NCBI RefSeq assembly: GCF_015140455.1
Contig: NZ_AP024094.1
Location: forward strand, 186,001-250,000
Reading direction: 5' to 3'
From: Jeongeupia sp. HS-3
GTDB lineage: Bacteria; Pseudomonadota; Gammaproteobacteria; Burkholderiales; Chitinibacteraceae
Length of the DNA stretch: 64,000 bases
Shown in pieces: positions 45,039 through 54,291 of the stretch (the first letter of the stretch is position 1; each line of letters starts with the position of its first letter). A program made the position numbers and the translations under genes. The notes under the pieces are model-generated. The model ran no database searches and was not told the DNA's origin. It worked only from the letters and a program-made list of their open reading frames with translations.

Positions 45039-45071
45039 GACGTTGATAGTTTTTAGCTATAGATTGCATGT

Positions 45072-45129
45072 GTTCCCGATCAATCCGGGCACACGGCAGC
45101 ATGGCTGACCCGATGGCGGGTCTTTTTTT
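45072..45129 (+). ncRNA. Candidate small RNA or transcription-attenuating leader
   Basis: Between the TetR terminator and the esterase gene there is a promoter-like pair (TTGACG 45037-45042 and TAGATT 45060-45065, 17 bases apart), then an imperfect hairpin (GTGTTCCCG/CGGGCACAC, about 45070-45094) and a strong intrinsic terminator GACCCG-ATGG-CGGGTC with an eight-T run (45107-45129). No reading frame of note lies inside. This could be a free transcript of about 60 nt, or a leader that attenuates the esterase gene starting at 45246. The promoter is weak by eye. Confidence 0.35.
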
Positions 45130-45245
45130 GCGCACAAACAATGTCAGTGGCATGTATTGATAGTTGTTGACGATTGTCATTGCTGTTTTGATTGGTTGGC
45201 TGGCTACCAAAAACACTGGCGCAAAGCGTCAAACAGGGGGTGGAG

Positions 45246-46511
45246 ATGAGAACAGTATCCTGGCTGCTGTGCAGCCTGATTGGCGCGATCGGTGTGACCG
45301 GCGCTTCGGCGCAGGCCGCGTCGACCGCTGTGGCGGTGACGTGCGAGGCCGCGTGGGACAAAGCCAAGGTCTATACCGGTGGCCAGCGCGCGCTGCACAA
45401 CGGCGTGCGTTACGAGGCCAAATGGTGGACGCTGGGCGAGAACCCGGCGCAGTCGAACACCTGGGGCGTCTGGAAGGTCGTCGCACCGTGTGCAGAGGCG
45501 CCGGTCCCGCTGGTCGAGCAGATCAATGCCGGCGGCCGCTTGCAGGTCGATTCGGCCAGCCGCGTCTCGTACAGCTGGCCGGGTACCTACTTCGAGGGGC
45601 GCTTCCGCGGTACCGGCGTCGGCCTGGCACTGGACGATGCGCAGGGCGTCTACAACGTCGAGATCGACGGCAAGCCCTGGCCCAAGATCACCAAACCGGG
45701 CAAGACCACTTACTGGCTCAGCGGCCTGCCTGCGGGCGAGCACACCGTGCGCTTGTCCTTGCGGTCCGAGCTGACCGGTACGCCGGGCAGCTTCGAAGGG
45801 CTGGTGCCCATGGCCGGCGGCGAAATTCTCAAGCCCGCTGCGGCGCCGACCCGGCAGATCGAGTTCATCGGCGATTCGTACACCGCCGGCCTTGGCACGG
45901 AGTCGGGCAAGAAAGACTGCACGGAGGCCGAAATCGCGCCGTACTCGAACGCCGATGCATCGTTCGGCGCGCTGACCGCCAGACACTACCGCGCCAGCTA
46001 TCAGCTCAATGGCTACTCGGGGCTGGGGATGGTGCGCAACTATGGCGGCAACATTCCGAACGTCAACTACCGGACGTATTACGACCGGGCGTTGACCGGG
46101 GTGACCGGCAATGTCTGGCAAAACCCGGGCAACTGGAAGCCGCAACTGGTCGTGGTCGGTCTGGGCATCAACGATTTCTCGACCCCGGTGGCGACCGGTG
46201 AGGCCTACACCGCCGAAACCTTGCGTACCGGCTACAAGACGGCGTACCGGGGCTTCATCAACAAGCTGCGTGCTCAGTACGGCGATGCGCATGTGGTGGT
46301 CAGCGCTACTTATCTGTGGCCGGACAACAAGCTTCAGGAGGTCGCGCAGGAGGTGGTCGCCGAAGCCACGGCGGCCGGTGACCGGAAGATTTCCTACTTC
46401 TATTACGACGGGCTCGACAGCATGGCGTGCGGCTGGCACCCCTCGGTGAAGGATCACCAGGCGATCTCGGCCAAGCTGATTTCGCAGATCGACAGCCTGG
46501 GCATCTGGTAA
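45246..46511 (+). CDS. Secreted CE2-like SGNH esterase with N-terminal chitin-binding module
   Basis: Secreted protein of 421 residues. Signal peptide (about 1-25), then a CBM5/12-type chitin-binding module (CEAAWDKAKVYTGG, YEAKWWTLGENPAQSNTWGV, about residues 33-80). A beta-sheet domain follows (VSYSWPGTYFEGRFRGTGVG, about 110), then the SGNH hydrolase with the nucleophile in IEFIGDSYTAGLG (about 205), GINDFSTP (about 310) and the C-terminal His in WHPSVKDHQ (about 398). Jelly-roll plus SGNH is the layout of CE2 deacetylases. The chitin module suggests it acts on chitin-bound or acetylated polysaccharide. AGGGGGTGGAG precedes the ATG. Confidence 0.85.
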   Translation: MRTVSWLLCSLIGAIGVTGASAQAASTAVAVTCEAAWDKAKVYTGGQRALHNGVRYEAKWWTLGENPAQSNTWGVWKVVAPCAEAPVPLVEQINAGGRLQVDSASRVSYSWPGTYFEGRFRGTGVGLALDDAQGVYNVEIDGKPWPKITKPGKTTYWLSGLPAGEHTVRLSLRSELTGTPGSFEGLVPMAGGEILKPAAAPTRQIEFIGDSYTAGLGTESGKKDCTEAEIAPYSNADASFGALTARHYRASYQLNGYSGLGMVRNYGGNIPNVNYRTYYDRALTGVTGNVWQNPGNWKPQLVVVGLGINDFSTPVATGEAYTAETLRTGYKTAYRGFINKLRAQYGDAHVVVSATYLWPDNKLQEVAQEVVAEATAAGDRKISYFYYDGLDSMACGWHPSVKDHQAISAKLISQIDSLGIW

Positions 46512-46528
46512 TTGTTCGTCCTCTCTTG

Positions 46529-46555
46529 GGCGGGTCTTTGACCCGCCTTTTTTTT
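46529..46555 (+). terminator. Intrinsic terminator after the esterase gene
   Basis: GGCGGGTC-TTT-GACCCGCC followed by eight T residues, an ideal intrinsic terminator 17 bp after the stop codon. Confidence 0.95.
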
Positions 46556-46649
46556 CATCCTACGGGTGGTGGATTTGGGCAGACGTGCGTGCATTGGTGA
46601 TCCTCGCCATGCCTCTATAGTTGCCCTTTCTCTGGCGTGGACGGACGGC

Positions 46650-47612
46650 ATGTTGCTAGACAGCGGGGCGTGGTATTTACAGCCGGGGCAGCATCTGGCC
46701 GAGATCGACAGGCTGCTGACGCGGGCGGCACCGCCACAGCGGGCGGCGTATCTGGTCGAACGCGGCCGCTGTCTCGAGGCCTTATGGCAGCCGCAGGCGG
46801 CGCTGCGCGCCTACGACGATGCGGCGGCGCTGGCCTTGCCGGATGCAACGGTGCGCTGTCGCGCGCATCTGGGCGCCGCGGCGATCCACTATGCACACGC
46901 CGACTATGGTCAGGCGCTGGGCGCGTGGCAGCAGGCCTTGCCGCTGGCGCGTGGCGACGGCGATGAAGCGGCGATCGGCGAGGCCTTGCTGGGGCTGGGG
47001 CGAATCTGCCAGGCCTTCGGCGGCGCTGACGCGGCCTTGAGCTACAACGCCCAGGCCTTGCAATCGGCGCAGGCGTCGGCCGATGTGCGCGTGCAGGCGA
47101 TGATCGCGCTCAATGTCGTCTCCAGCCTCAATGCCCTGCGGCGCTATGACGAGATGAGCGATTCGCTCGCGCAGGCCGCGATGCTGATCGCGCAAACACC
47201 GGGTCAGCCCTTTCTGGCCGAATGGCAGGTCTATGCCGGCATCGCCGCCGCCGCGACCCACCGGCTCGGCAAGGCAAGGCAGCATTACGATGCCGCGCTG
47301 GCGCTGGCCGACGGCGCCAACAACCACTGGGTCCGCGCGTTTGCGCTGCTGCATCTGGGCTTGCTGCAATTGCGGTTGCACGACGGCAGGGGCGCGCTGG
47401 CGTCGCTGTACGCCGCGCGCGAGATCGGCGAGGCGATGGGGACTGCGCATACCTTGATGGACATCCACCAGGCCATTTCGCAGGCGCACGAAACCCTGGG
47501 CAATATCGCCGAGGCGTTCGAGCAGCACAAGCTCTACTACCAGTACTACCGCTGGACCAGCGAAGGGCTGCGCCGCGATGCCTTGCAGGCGATTCTGCCG
47601 CTAAGGCACTGA
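46650..47612 (+). CDS. TPR-repeat protein of unknown function
   Basis: 320 residues, no signal peptide and no membrane segment. It is composed of tetratricopeptide-like helical pairs along its whole length, e.g. AAYLVERGRCLEALWQPQAALRAYDDAAALA-type (RCLEALWQPQAALRAYDDAA, about residue 30), LGLGRICQAFGGADAALSYN, and DIHQAISQAHETLGNIAEAF near the C-terminus. Similar TPR arrays occur as the N-terminal part of diguanylate cyclases and AfsR-like regulators, but there is no catalytic or DNA-binding domain here. The ATG at 46650 is chosen because upstream in-frame sequence overlaps the terminator region. Likely a cytoplasmic protein-protein adaptor. Confidence 0.75.
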   Translation: MLLDSGAWYLQPGQHLAEIDRLLTRAAPPQRAAYLVERGRCLEALWQPQAALRAYDDAAALALPDATVRCRAHLGAAAIHYAHADYGQALGAWQQALPLARGDGDEAAIGEALLGLGRICQAFGGADAALSYNAQALQSAQASADVRVQAMIALNVVSSLNALRRYDEMSDSLAQAAMLIAQTPGQPFLAEWQVYAGIAAAATHRLGKARQHYDAALALADGANNHWVRAFALLHLGLLQLRLHDGRGALASLYAAREIGEAMGTAHTLMDIHQAISQAHETLGNIAEAFEQHKLYYQYYRWTSEGLRRDALQAILPLRH

Positions 47613-47714
47613 GCGCTCGGGCTTGCGCGGTCAGCTTGTTCGGCAAGCAAACAACCGCGTTCCAGCGGCGCTATCTATCATTAGTGCAGGCCAACCTCAG
47701 CGTAACCGCCGCTC

Positions 47715-48095
47715 ATGCTCTTCCGCATCGCCGCCGATATTGTGTTGCTGATTCATCTGGCGTTCATCGTGTTCGTCTTGCTGGGCGGCGTGCTCGCCGT
47801 GCGCTGGCGCTGGGTTCCCATCGTGCATCTACCCGCCGTTTTATGGGCTTGCTATGTTGAACTCGCTGGCCGCATTTGCCCACTCACGCCGCTGGAGAAC
47901 GGCTTTCGCGTTCGGGCCGGTGAGGCCGGTTATACCGAGAGCTTCATCTCGCACTATGTGCTGCCGATCATCTATCCGGCTGGTCTAAACCGTGATTTAC
48001 AGTGGCTACTGGCCGGCGTGGTCATGCTGGTCAATCTCGCCATCTATGCCTGGCTCTTTCATCGTCGGCGCAAATCGCCCGGTCGTGATGGCTGA
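47715..48095 (+). CDS. DUF2784 membrane protein
   Basis: 126 residues with four hydrophobic segments and the DUF2784 pattern: ADIVLLIHLAFIVFVLLGG (about 7-25), CPLTPLENGFRVRAGEAGY (about 55-73) with conserved Cys, and FISHYVLPIIYPAGLNRDLQ (about 76-95). Inner-membrane protein of unknown function. Standing alone, convergent with tag. Confidence 0.85.
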   Translation: MLFRIAADIVLLIHLAFIVFVLLGGVLAVRWRWVPIVHLPAVLWACYVELAGRICPLTPLENGFRVRAGEAGYTESFISHYVLPIIYPAGLNRDLQWLLAGVVMLVNLAIYAWLFHRRRKSPGRDG

Positions 48096-48144
48096 TCTTG
48101 CCATGGGGTCGGCGGCAATGGTTTGGTTTCCGGCTGCCCCGGCG

Positions 48145-48735
48145 TTAATCGGTACCCGCCTTGCAGCAGCCCGCCACGTGGTCGTTGACCAGGCCGCAGG
48201 CCTGCATGAAGGCGTAGCAGGTGGTGCTGCCGACAAAGCGAAAACCAAGTTTTTTCAGCCGTTTCGAGAGCAGATCCGACTCTGCCGTTTGAGCCGGTAC
48301 ATCGCTGAGCGCCGCCGGTGCGTTGAGCCGTGGCGCATGCTGCACCACCTCCCAGACCACCGTCGCCAGCGTGCTGCCGCTCTCGTGCAGCGCCAGCAGG
48401 GCGCGGGCGTTGCCGATGATGGCTTCGATCTTGCCGCGGTGGCGGATGATACCGGCGTCGAGCACCAGCCGGTCGACGTCGGCGCTGCTGAAGCCGGCGA
48501 TCGCCGCCGCGTCGAAGTGGTGAAACGCGCGGCGGTAGCCGTCGCGCTTTTTCAGCACCGTCAGCCACGACAGCCCGGCTTGCATGCCCTCGAGGCACAG
48601 CATCTCGAACAGCGTGCGCTCGTCATGGCAAGGCACACCCCATTCGTCGTCATGGTAGGCGACGTAGAGCGGGTCGGTGGATAGCCAGCCGCAGCGCGGC
48701 CGGCCATCGTCACAGACGGTAACGTTCGACTTCAC
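48145..48735 (-). CDS. tag: DNA-3-methyladenine glycosylase I (Tag)
   Basis: Base-excision enzyme that removes 3-methyladenine from alkylated DNA, 196 residues. Hallmarks: [20 protein letters not shown] (about residues 13-32), [20 protein letters not shown] (about 43-62), [17 protein letters not shown] (about 94-110), and the C-terminal zinc-site region [20 protein letters not shown] (about 165-184). Starts at GTG 48735, inside the last codons of the chemoreceptor gene, so its translation may depend on it. Confidence 0.95.
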   Translation of the reverse strand: MKSNVTVCDDGRPRCGWLSTDPLYVAYHDDEWGVPCHDERTLFEMLCLEGMQAGLSWLTVLKKRDGYRRAFHHFDAAAIAGFSSADVDRLVLDAGIIRHRGKIEAIIGNARALLALHESGSTLATVVWEVVQHAPRLNAPAALSDVPAQTAESDLLSKRLKKLGFRFVGSTTCYAFMQACGLVNDHVAGCCKAGTD

Positions 48736-50323
48736 GGTTCATTTCCCCTGCTAGCCGGTCGAGTTCCTTGGCCGAATTGGCGGTTTGCATCGCGGCGCTG
48801 CTGCTGGCTTCGGACATCTGTGCAATCCGCTCGACCAGTTGGGCGATGCTGTTGCTGGCGGCGCTTTGTTCGCGGATCGCGCCGCTGATATCGGCCACGT
48901 GTTCGACCACGGCATTCGAGCCGCCGCGAATTGCCCCGATCGCGGCGCCGGCCTCGCGCGCCTGCGACACGGCGCCTTCGACTTCGTGGACGACGTCGCC
49001 CATCCGCTGGACCGCCTTCAGCGCGTCCTGCTGGATCGCGGCGACGGTGCGGGAGATTTCCTGCGTCGATACGGCGGTGCGTTCGGCCAGCTTGCGCACC
49101 TCGTCGGCGACGACGGCGAAACCACGGCCGGTTTCGCCGGCGCGTGCGGCTTCGATCGCCGCGTTCAGCGCCAGCAGATTGGTCTGGTCGGCGATGTCCT
49201 TGATCACGCCGACCACGGCATTGATGCCGGCGCTTCTTTCCTTGAGCGAATCGATCTGCTCGGCGGCTTCGCGCACCGAGCCGGAGATCGCGTCGATGCG
49301 CGAGACGCTGGCGTCGATCACCTGCGCGCCGGTGCCGGCCTGACGGCCCGATTCGCGCGAGATCTGGTCGGCCTCGGCGGCGCGGTCGGCGATGTGGCTG
49401 ATGCTGACGGTGACTTCCTCGACCGTCGCGGCCATGCTCGTTGCCGCTTCGCTGGTGTTGCCGGCGTTCTGCGACATGCTGCCCGCCGCGCGCGCGACTT
49501 CGCCGGTGGCGCCGCCGATGGTGCGGATGTGATCCGACATGTCCTTCAGGCTCTGGCGCGTGCGTTCGAGTAGCCGGTTGAACGCGGTGACGGTCTGGGC
49601 GATCTCGTCATTACCGTGCACCGGCACGCGGCGGGTGAAGTCGAGGCTGGCCTCGATCTCGCTCACGGTCTGTTGCATCGCCAGCAGCGGCCGGCGGATC
49701 GAACGGTAGAGCAGGGCGCCGAAGACGGTGAGTGCGATCGCGGCGAGTGCGATCGCGGCGATCATCACGTTGCGGGCGCTCGCCTCGCTGGCAAGGATCG
49801 CATCCTGCTGCACCTTCGCTTCGTGCTGATTGTGCGCGTGGATCGCGGCCAGCGCCTTTTCGGTCGCGATCGCGGCATCGCGGCCCTGATGGGCGATCTG
49901 GACCTGCGCGCCGGCAGCGTCGCCGGCCTTGGCCTTGGCGATGATGTCGTCGTAGATCGTGTGGAACGACTGTAGCGTGGTCTTGAATTCGCTAAAGCGC
50001 TGGCGGTCCTCGCCGTCGTTGTGGACCTTTTCGTACTCGGCGTTGATCTGGTCGATCGCCGCCCGGCGCCGGGCGATTTCATCGGCGAGCTTCGCGCGGG
50101 CGTCGGGATTCTGCTCGACGACGTACTGCGCGACGAGGATCTGCTCGATCTTGTAGTTGTTGTTGATGTCGTTGCCCTTGTTCAAGCCGTCGAAGGCATC
50201 GTCGACGAGCAGCGCGACGCTGGTCTCGATCTGCCTGAGGACAATGGTGCCGGCGACACCGACGACGACGAGCGCGGCGATGGCGGCGATGATCAGGGCG
50301 ATCAGTCTCTGTCCGATATTCAT
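48710..50323 (-). CDS. Methyl-accepting chemotaxis protein
   Basis: Transmembrane chemoreceptor of 537 residues. TM1 about residues 9-30, a periplasmic four-helix-bundle domain (about 31-185), TM2 ([20 protein letters not shown]), HAMP (about 212-262), and a signalling domain whose hairpin tip [20 protein letters not shown] and [18 protein letters not shown] (about 370-410) is strongly conserved. It lacks the NWETF-type CheR pentapeptide at the C-terminus. An AAGGAAAG Shine-Dalgarno precedes the ATG at 50323. The end overlaps tag by 26 bases. Ligand unknown. Confidence 0.95.
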   Translation of the reverse strand: MNIGQRLIALIIAAIAALVVVGVAGTIVLRQIETSVALLVDDAFDGLNKGNDINNNYKIEQILVAQYVVEQNPDARAKLADEIARRRAAIDQINAEYEKVHNDGEDRQRFSEFKTTLQSFHTIYDDIIAKAKAGDAAGAQVQIAHQGRDAAIATEKALAAIHAHNQHEAKVQQDAILASEASARNVMIAAIALAAIALTVFGALLYRSIRRPLLAMQQTVSEIEASLDFTRRVPVHGNDEIAQTVTAFNRLLERTRQSLKDMSDHIRTIGGATGEVARAAGSMSQNAGNTSEAATSMAATVEEVTVSISHIADRAAEADQISRESGRQAGTGAQVIDASVSRIDAISGSVREAAEQIDSLKERSAGINAVVGVIKDIADQTNLLALNAAIEAARAGETGRGFAVVADEVRKLAERTAVSTQEISRTVAAIQQDALKAVQRMGDVVHEVEGAVSQAREAGAAIGAIRGGSNAVVEHVADISGAIREQSAASNSIAQLVERIAQMSEASSSAAMQTANSAKELDRLAGEMNREVERYRL

Positions 50324-50406
50324 GGTGGCTTTCCTTACTTGATAGGCAACGGCGCGCTGCCCTCTCTTATCGGCACAAACGTGCCGAAGTTGAGACGGGG
50401 CCGCGA

Positions 50407-51024
50407 TTAAAGCGCCAGACGAACGAGCGACAGGGCAATCGCGAACATCATCAGCGCGATCAGCAGATCCAGAATGCGCCAGGCCCGAGGATTGCGGAAC
50501 AGCGGCGTCAAGCGGCTGGCGGCAAAGGCCAGGCTGAAGAACCAGATGAACGAAAAGCCGGCCGCGCCGAGCAGGAACCACGGCCGCGCCTCGGCTGGCT
50601 GCTGCGCGCCGATGCCGCCGACCAGCACGATGGTGTCGAGCAGCGCATGCGGGTTCAGGAACGAAAAGCCCAGCGTCGCCATGAACACCGCCCGTGGCGT
50701 ACGGATGCCGGTCGCGACGTTGGGCGCCAGCGTCGTCGGGTGCAGTGCCTTTCTGAGCGAGCCGATGCCGTACCACAGCACGAAGGCCGCGCCGGCCAGC
50801 GCCATCCAGCGCTGCAGCGATGGTGCGGCGGCGAGCAGGCTACCCATGCCGGCAATCCCGGCGCCCATCATCACCAGATCCCACAGCCCGCAGCAGAACG
50901 CCGTCAGGAACAGCTGTTGCCGGGCGATGCCCTGACGCAGCACGAAGGCATTCTGTGCGCCGATCGCCATGATCAGGCTGGCCGAGAGCATCAGGCCATT
51001 GAGCGTTGCAGACAGGGGAGACAT
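50407..51024 (-). CDS. LysE/ArgO-type amino acid exporter
   Basis: Inner-membrane exporter of 205 residues with six hydrophobic segments. Family motifs are [20 protein letters not shown] (about 19-38) and [20 protein letters not shown] (about 122-141), characteristic of ArgO/LysE arginine and lysine exporters. In many proteobacteria it is regulated by ArgP; no such gene lies here. It diverges from tonB and precedes the chemoreceptor by about 80 bp on the same strand. Confidence 0.9.
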   Translation of the reverse strand: MSPLSATLNGLMLSASLIMAIGAQNAFVLRQGIARQQLFLTAFCCGLWDLVMMGAGIAGMGSLLAAAPSLQRWMALAGAAFVLWYGIGSLRKALHPTTLAPNVATGIRTPRAVFMATLGFSFLNPHALLDTIVLVGGIGAQQPAEARPWFLLGAAGFSFIWFFSLAFAASRLTPLFRNPRAWRILDLLIALMMFAIALSLVRLAL

Positions 51025-51139
51025 CGGGGAAATCCGCCAGCAAAACGCTTCACGCTAACGGTCGCCGACCTTGCCGGCTATTGGCGACATCCCCGGTGCC
51101 CGAGCGGGCATGAATCGCTCCTTACATGGTGCGATATGC

Positions 51140-51168
51140 TTGAAAATGATACCTTTTCTCAATATCAT
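51140..51168 (+). promoter_or_regulatory. tonB promoter with overlapping Fur-like box
   Basis: TTGAAA (51140-51145) and TATCAT (51163-51168), each one mismatch from consensus, are separated by exactly 17 bases. The sequence 51142-51160 (starting GAAAATGATA) shares about 12 of 19 positions with the Fur consensus and a second TATCATG follows. Expected transcription start is at about 51175, which coincides with the proposed tonB start codon. Fur control of tonB is well known; the box here is imperfect. Confidence 0.55.
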
Positions 51169-51174
51169 GCGCGA

Positions 51175-51876
51175 ATGGTTCTCAATAACAATTTCAGCTG
51201 GCGCGCCAGCCCGGTGCTGGTCGGCGTCGTCGCGATCCACTTGCTGGCGCTTTATCTCGCGGTCCGCACCTTTGTGGCGACCACGCCACCGCAGATCATC
51301 CAGCCGTCGCTGATGTTCGCGACCTTGAGCGAGCCCGAGCCGCAAGCCAAACCGCAGGCCGCACCAGCACCGCAACCGAAGCCGCAGCCGGCCAAGCCCA
51401 AGACCGAGCCGGCCAAACCGCAGGTCAAGCCGGCCCCCAAGCCGGTGGCAAAAACGACCACCAGCGAAAAGGCACTGCACGACAGCCGCCGGGCCGAACC
51501 CGAGCCGGCCGCCGAGCAGGCTGCGCCGGCCGCACCGGCTGCTGCGGTTGAAAAGGCTACCGCACCGGCGGCCGCCGCCGCGCCGGCGGTTGAAACGGCG
51601 CCATCGTTCCATGCCAATTATCTTTCCAATCCGCGCCCGGCGTACCCGCCGCAGTCGCGCGCCTTGGGCGAAGAGGGCTCGGTGACGCTGCGCGTGCGCG
51701 TCGGCGAAAACGGCTCGGCGATTTCGGTCGAGGTCGCCAAATCGAGTGGCTTCGCGCGGCTTGATGAAGTGGCCAGGAACACGGTGAAGAACCGCTGGAA
51801 GTTTGTTCCGGCGAAGAAGGGCAACGAGGCCGTCGTCGGCACGGTGCTGGTGCCGATCGAATTCAAGCTTAATTAA
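51175..51876 (+). CDS. tonB: Energy transducer TonB
   Basis: Couples the inner-membrane proton gradient to outer-membrane receptors. 233 residues: N-terminal anchor helix with the conserved serine/histidine region (SPVLVGVVAIHLLALYLAV, about 11-29), a long Pro/Ala/Lys/Glu spacer (about 50-150), and the C-terminal TonB domain (NPRPAYPPQSRALGEEGSVT, VEVAKSSGFARLDEVARNTV, NRWKFVPA). An upstream ATG at 51136 would lie across the promoter, so 51175 is chosen. ExbB/ExbD are not encoded here. A siderophore receptor gene follows on the same strand. Confidence 0.92.
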   Translation: MVLNNNFSWRASPVLVGVVAIHLLALYLAVRTFVATTPPQIIQPSLMFATLSEPEPQAKPQAAPAPQPKPQPAKPKTEPAKPQVKPAPKPVAKTTTSEKALHDSRRAEPEPAAEQAAPAAPAAAVEKATAPAAAAAPAVETAPSFHANYLSNPRPAYPPQSRALGEEGSVTLRVRVGENGSAISVEVAKSSGFARLDEVARNTVKNRWKFVPAKKGNEAVVGTVLVPIEFKLN

Positions 51877-51892
51877 CGGATTCCGTATTTCC

Positions 51893-51924
51893 GCAAAACC
51901 CCGTCCGTGAGGGCGGGGTTTTGC
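51893..51924. terminator. Bidirectional-type terminator after tonB
   Basis: GCAAAACCCCG-T-CC and GG-G-CGGGGTTTTGC form a 13-14 bp stem with a GTGA loop; the TTTT in the right arm serves as the T-tract. It separates tonB from the receptor gene, which therefore needs its own promoter. Confidence 0.8.
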
Positions 51925-52030
51925 ATGCCCGTCTCCTAGGATGTTGTCCTAAGAGGCCGGCTGGCCGGTGCTCTCGTACCGGTCACGACATCACCAAAAC
52001 CAAAATCCAATACCACTGGAGCAATACGTA

Positions 52031-54208
52031 ATGAGGGAAATCAATCGCAGCAAGAGCCCGGTGCGGCATCTTGCCAAGGTGCCTGTGGCGGCCGCATTCG
52101 CGTCCGTTCTCGGCGCCGCGCCGCTGGCTTTCGCAGCCGAAGAAGCTGCCGTGCTGGCACCGGTGCAGGTCACCGCCGAGCGCAAGGGCGATCCGAAAGG
52201 CACGGCCGACACCTACAACGCGCCGGTCACCACCGTCGGCCGTACCGCACAGGCCGCGCGCGACATTCCGCAGTCGACCACCAGTGTCACGCGCGAAATC
52301 ATGAACGACCAAGGCGCCAACAACCTCAAGGACGCGCTGCGCAACGTCGCCGGCGTGACCTTCACCGCCGGTGAAAACGGCCGCTCGGGCGACGCGATCT
52401 CGCTGCGCGGCTTCTCGGCGACGACCGACCTGTTCCTCGACAATATCCGCGACACCGGCCAGTACAACCGCGACACCTTCAACATCGACCGCGTCGAAGT
52501 GCTGCGCGGCCCGTCGTCGATGATCTACGGCCGCGGTTCGACCGGCGGCGTGATCAACCAGGTCAGCAAGACGCCGTTCCAGAGCGATGCCAGTTCGGTG
52601 ACGCTGGGCGTCGGCACCGAGGACTACTACCGCGTCGAAGCCGACATCAACAAGGGCCTGAGCCCGACGTCCGGCCTGCGCATCAACCTGATGGGCCAGG
52701 ACAGCGAATCGACCCGTGACGGCGGCGAAGCCAAGCGCTGGGGCGTGGCACCGTCGGTGAGCTTCGGCATCGGCGAGCCGACCGAAGTCACGTTGTCGTA
52801 CTTCCACATGCAGGAAAACAACATCCCCGACTACGGCGTGCCGTTCCTGCGCGGTACCGACGGTATCGCTCGGCCGCTGCCGGTCGATCCGAACACCTAT
52901 TACGGCCTGCCGGACTGGGATTACGAAGACACCAAGACCGATGTCCTCACCGCCAAGGTCTCGCACGAGTTCACGCCGGACATCAAGGTGAACAACAGCA
53001 CCCGTTATGGTCGCTACTGGCGTGAAATCTGGCCGAGCCCGCCGCGCATGGGCGCTGGCGTGACCGCCGCCAACCTGACCGACAATTCGCTGGTGACGCG
53101 CTCGCGCAACGGCGGCCGCGAAGGTCTGGATGAAATCCTTACCAACGTCACCGATGCGACGTTCAACTTCAATACCGGCACGATCCGCCATCAGGTGCTC
53201 ACCGGTCTGGAACTGACGCGCGAAACCTCGGACGCCACCCGTTGGGGCAACGTCGTGGCACCGCCACCGGCGACCGTCGGCAATCCGAACAACCACCCGG
53301 CCATGCCGTCGCCGATCAAGAACTACACGACCAATGTGCAGTTCGATTCGAACAACGTCGCCGTGTACGCGCAGGACTTCATTTCGCTGACGTCGCAATG
53401 GAAGTTCCTGATCGGCGCGCGCTGGGATTACCTCGACGCCGACTACGACACCAAGAACTTCGCTACCAACACGACGACCAACGTCAAGCGCACCGACAAC
53501 GAGTGGAGCTGGCGTACCGGCCTGATTTATCAGCCGGACGCGATCCAGTCGTACTACGCGTCGTACGGCACCTCGTTCAACCCGTCGGCCGAGACGTACT
53601 CGCTCGATCCGAAGGGCGCCAACACGGATCCTGAGTCCAATCGCAACTACGAAATCGGCGCCAAGTGGGATCTGTTCGAGGGTGATTTGAGCGTGCGCAC
53701 GGCGCTGTTCCGCACCGAGAAGTACAACGAGCGCAACACCGATCCGCTGGTCAGCGATCGCTATGTGCTGTCGGGCAAGCGCAAGACCGACGGTCTCGAA
53801 CTCGAAATCGCCGGCCGGATCACCGAGAAGTGGAACGTCTTCGCCGGTGCTGCGTGGATGGATGCGGAAATCACCGAAACCGTGATCGCGGCCGAGAAGG
53901 GCAAGACGCCGCTGAACACGCCGGACTACACCGCCAGCCTGTGGACGACCTACCAGATCGACACGTTCTGGAAGGCCGGCTTCGGCGCCAACGCGATTGG
54001 TGAGCGTTACGCCAACAACCTCAACACCACCGTGGTGCCGAGCTATGTGCGCTGGGATGCGATGGTCGAGTGGAACTACCGTGACTACAGCGTGCAGCTG
54101 AACGTCTACAACCTGTTCGACAAGACCTACTACGACAGCGTTTACGCCGGTCACGTCGTGCCGGGCAATACCCGCTACGCGCATCTGAGCGGTACCTACC
54201 GCTTTTAA
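52031..54208 (+). CDS. TonB-dependent catecholate-type siderophore receptor (Fiu/PiuA-like)
   Basis: Outer-membrane receptor of 725 residues. A long signal peptide (about 1-36, ending APLAFA) is followed by a TonB-box region (VLAPVQVTAER), the plug domain (IPQSTTSVTREIMNDQGANN, FLDNIRDTGQYNRDTFNIDR, VEVLRGPSSMIYGRGSTGGV, about 75-180) and a 22-strand barrel ending in GNTRYAHLSGTYRF with C-terminal Phe. The plug sequence is typical of the Fiu family that imports mono-catecholate iron. A PiuC-like hydroxylase follows, as is usual for PiuA/Fiu receptors. Start chosen at 52031 with GGAG upstream. Confidence 0.93.
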   Translation: MREINRSKSPVRHLAKVPVAAAFASVLGAAPLAFAAEEAAVLAPVQVTAERKGDPKGTADTYNAPVTTVGRTAQAARDIPQSTTSVTREIMNDQGANNLKDALRNVAGVTFTAGENGRSGDAISLRGFSATTDLFLDNIRDTGQYNRDTFNIDRVEVLRGPSSMIYGRGSTGGVINQVSKTPFQSDASSVTLGVGTEDYYRVEADINKGLSPTSGLRINLMGQDSESTRDGGEAKRWGVAPSVSFGIGEPTEVTLSYFHMQENNIPDYGVPFLRGTDGIARPLPVDPNTYYGLPDWDYEDTKTDVLTAKVSHEFTPDIKVNNSTRYGRYWREIWPSPPRMGAGVTAANLTDNSLVTRSRNGGREGLDEILTNVTDATFNFNTGTIRHQVLTGLELTRETSDATRWGNVVAPPPATVGNPNNHPAMPSPIKNYTTNVQFDSNNVAVYAQDFISLTSQWKFLIGARWDYLDADYDTKNFATNTTTNVKRTDNEWSWRTGLIYQPDAIQSYYASYGTSFNPSAETYSLDPKGANTDPESNRNYEIGAKWDLFEGDLSVRTALFRTEKYNERNTDPLVSDRYVLSGKRKTDGLELEIAGRITEKWNVFAGAAWMDAEITETVIAAEKGKTPLNTPDYTASLWTTYQIDTFWKAGFGANAIGERYANNLNTTVVPSYVRWDAMVEWNYRDYSVQLNVYNLFDKTYYDSVYAGHVVPGNTRYAHLSGTYRF

Positions 54209-54244
54209 GTGAAGGGTCTGCGGTTGATATAATCGTAACCATCG

Positions 54245-54275
54245 CCGCCGCGCTCGCAAGGGTGCGGCGGTTTTT
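54245..54275 (+). terminator. Terminator between receptor and hydroxylase
   Basis: CCGCCGC (54245-54251) pairs with GCGGCGG (54264-54270), loop of 12 bases, then TTTTT. The following gene starts 17 bp later, so it probably acts as an attenuator that reduces readthrough. A TATAAT lies at 54228-54233, upstream of the hairpin. Confidence 0.65.
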
Positions 54276-54291
54276 CATTCAAGGATTCCCC

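Noticed and set aside
45180..45246. Possible c-di-GMP riboswitch before the esterase gene (GCGCAAAGCG)
   Set aside because: Only a short GCAAAG-like string is present. The other conserved parts of the aptamer and the paired stems are missing.
48710..50776. Chemoreceptor extended upstream to 50776
   Set aside because: The additional residues overlap the LysE-type exporter gene out of frame. The ATG at 50323 has a good ribosome binding site and is followed directly by TM1.
51136..51876. tonB start at the ATG at 51136
   Set aside because: The first 13 codons would span the -35, spacer and -10 of the best promoter and there is no ribosome binding site. 51175 leads straight into the anchor helix.
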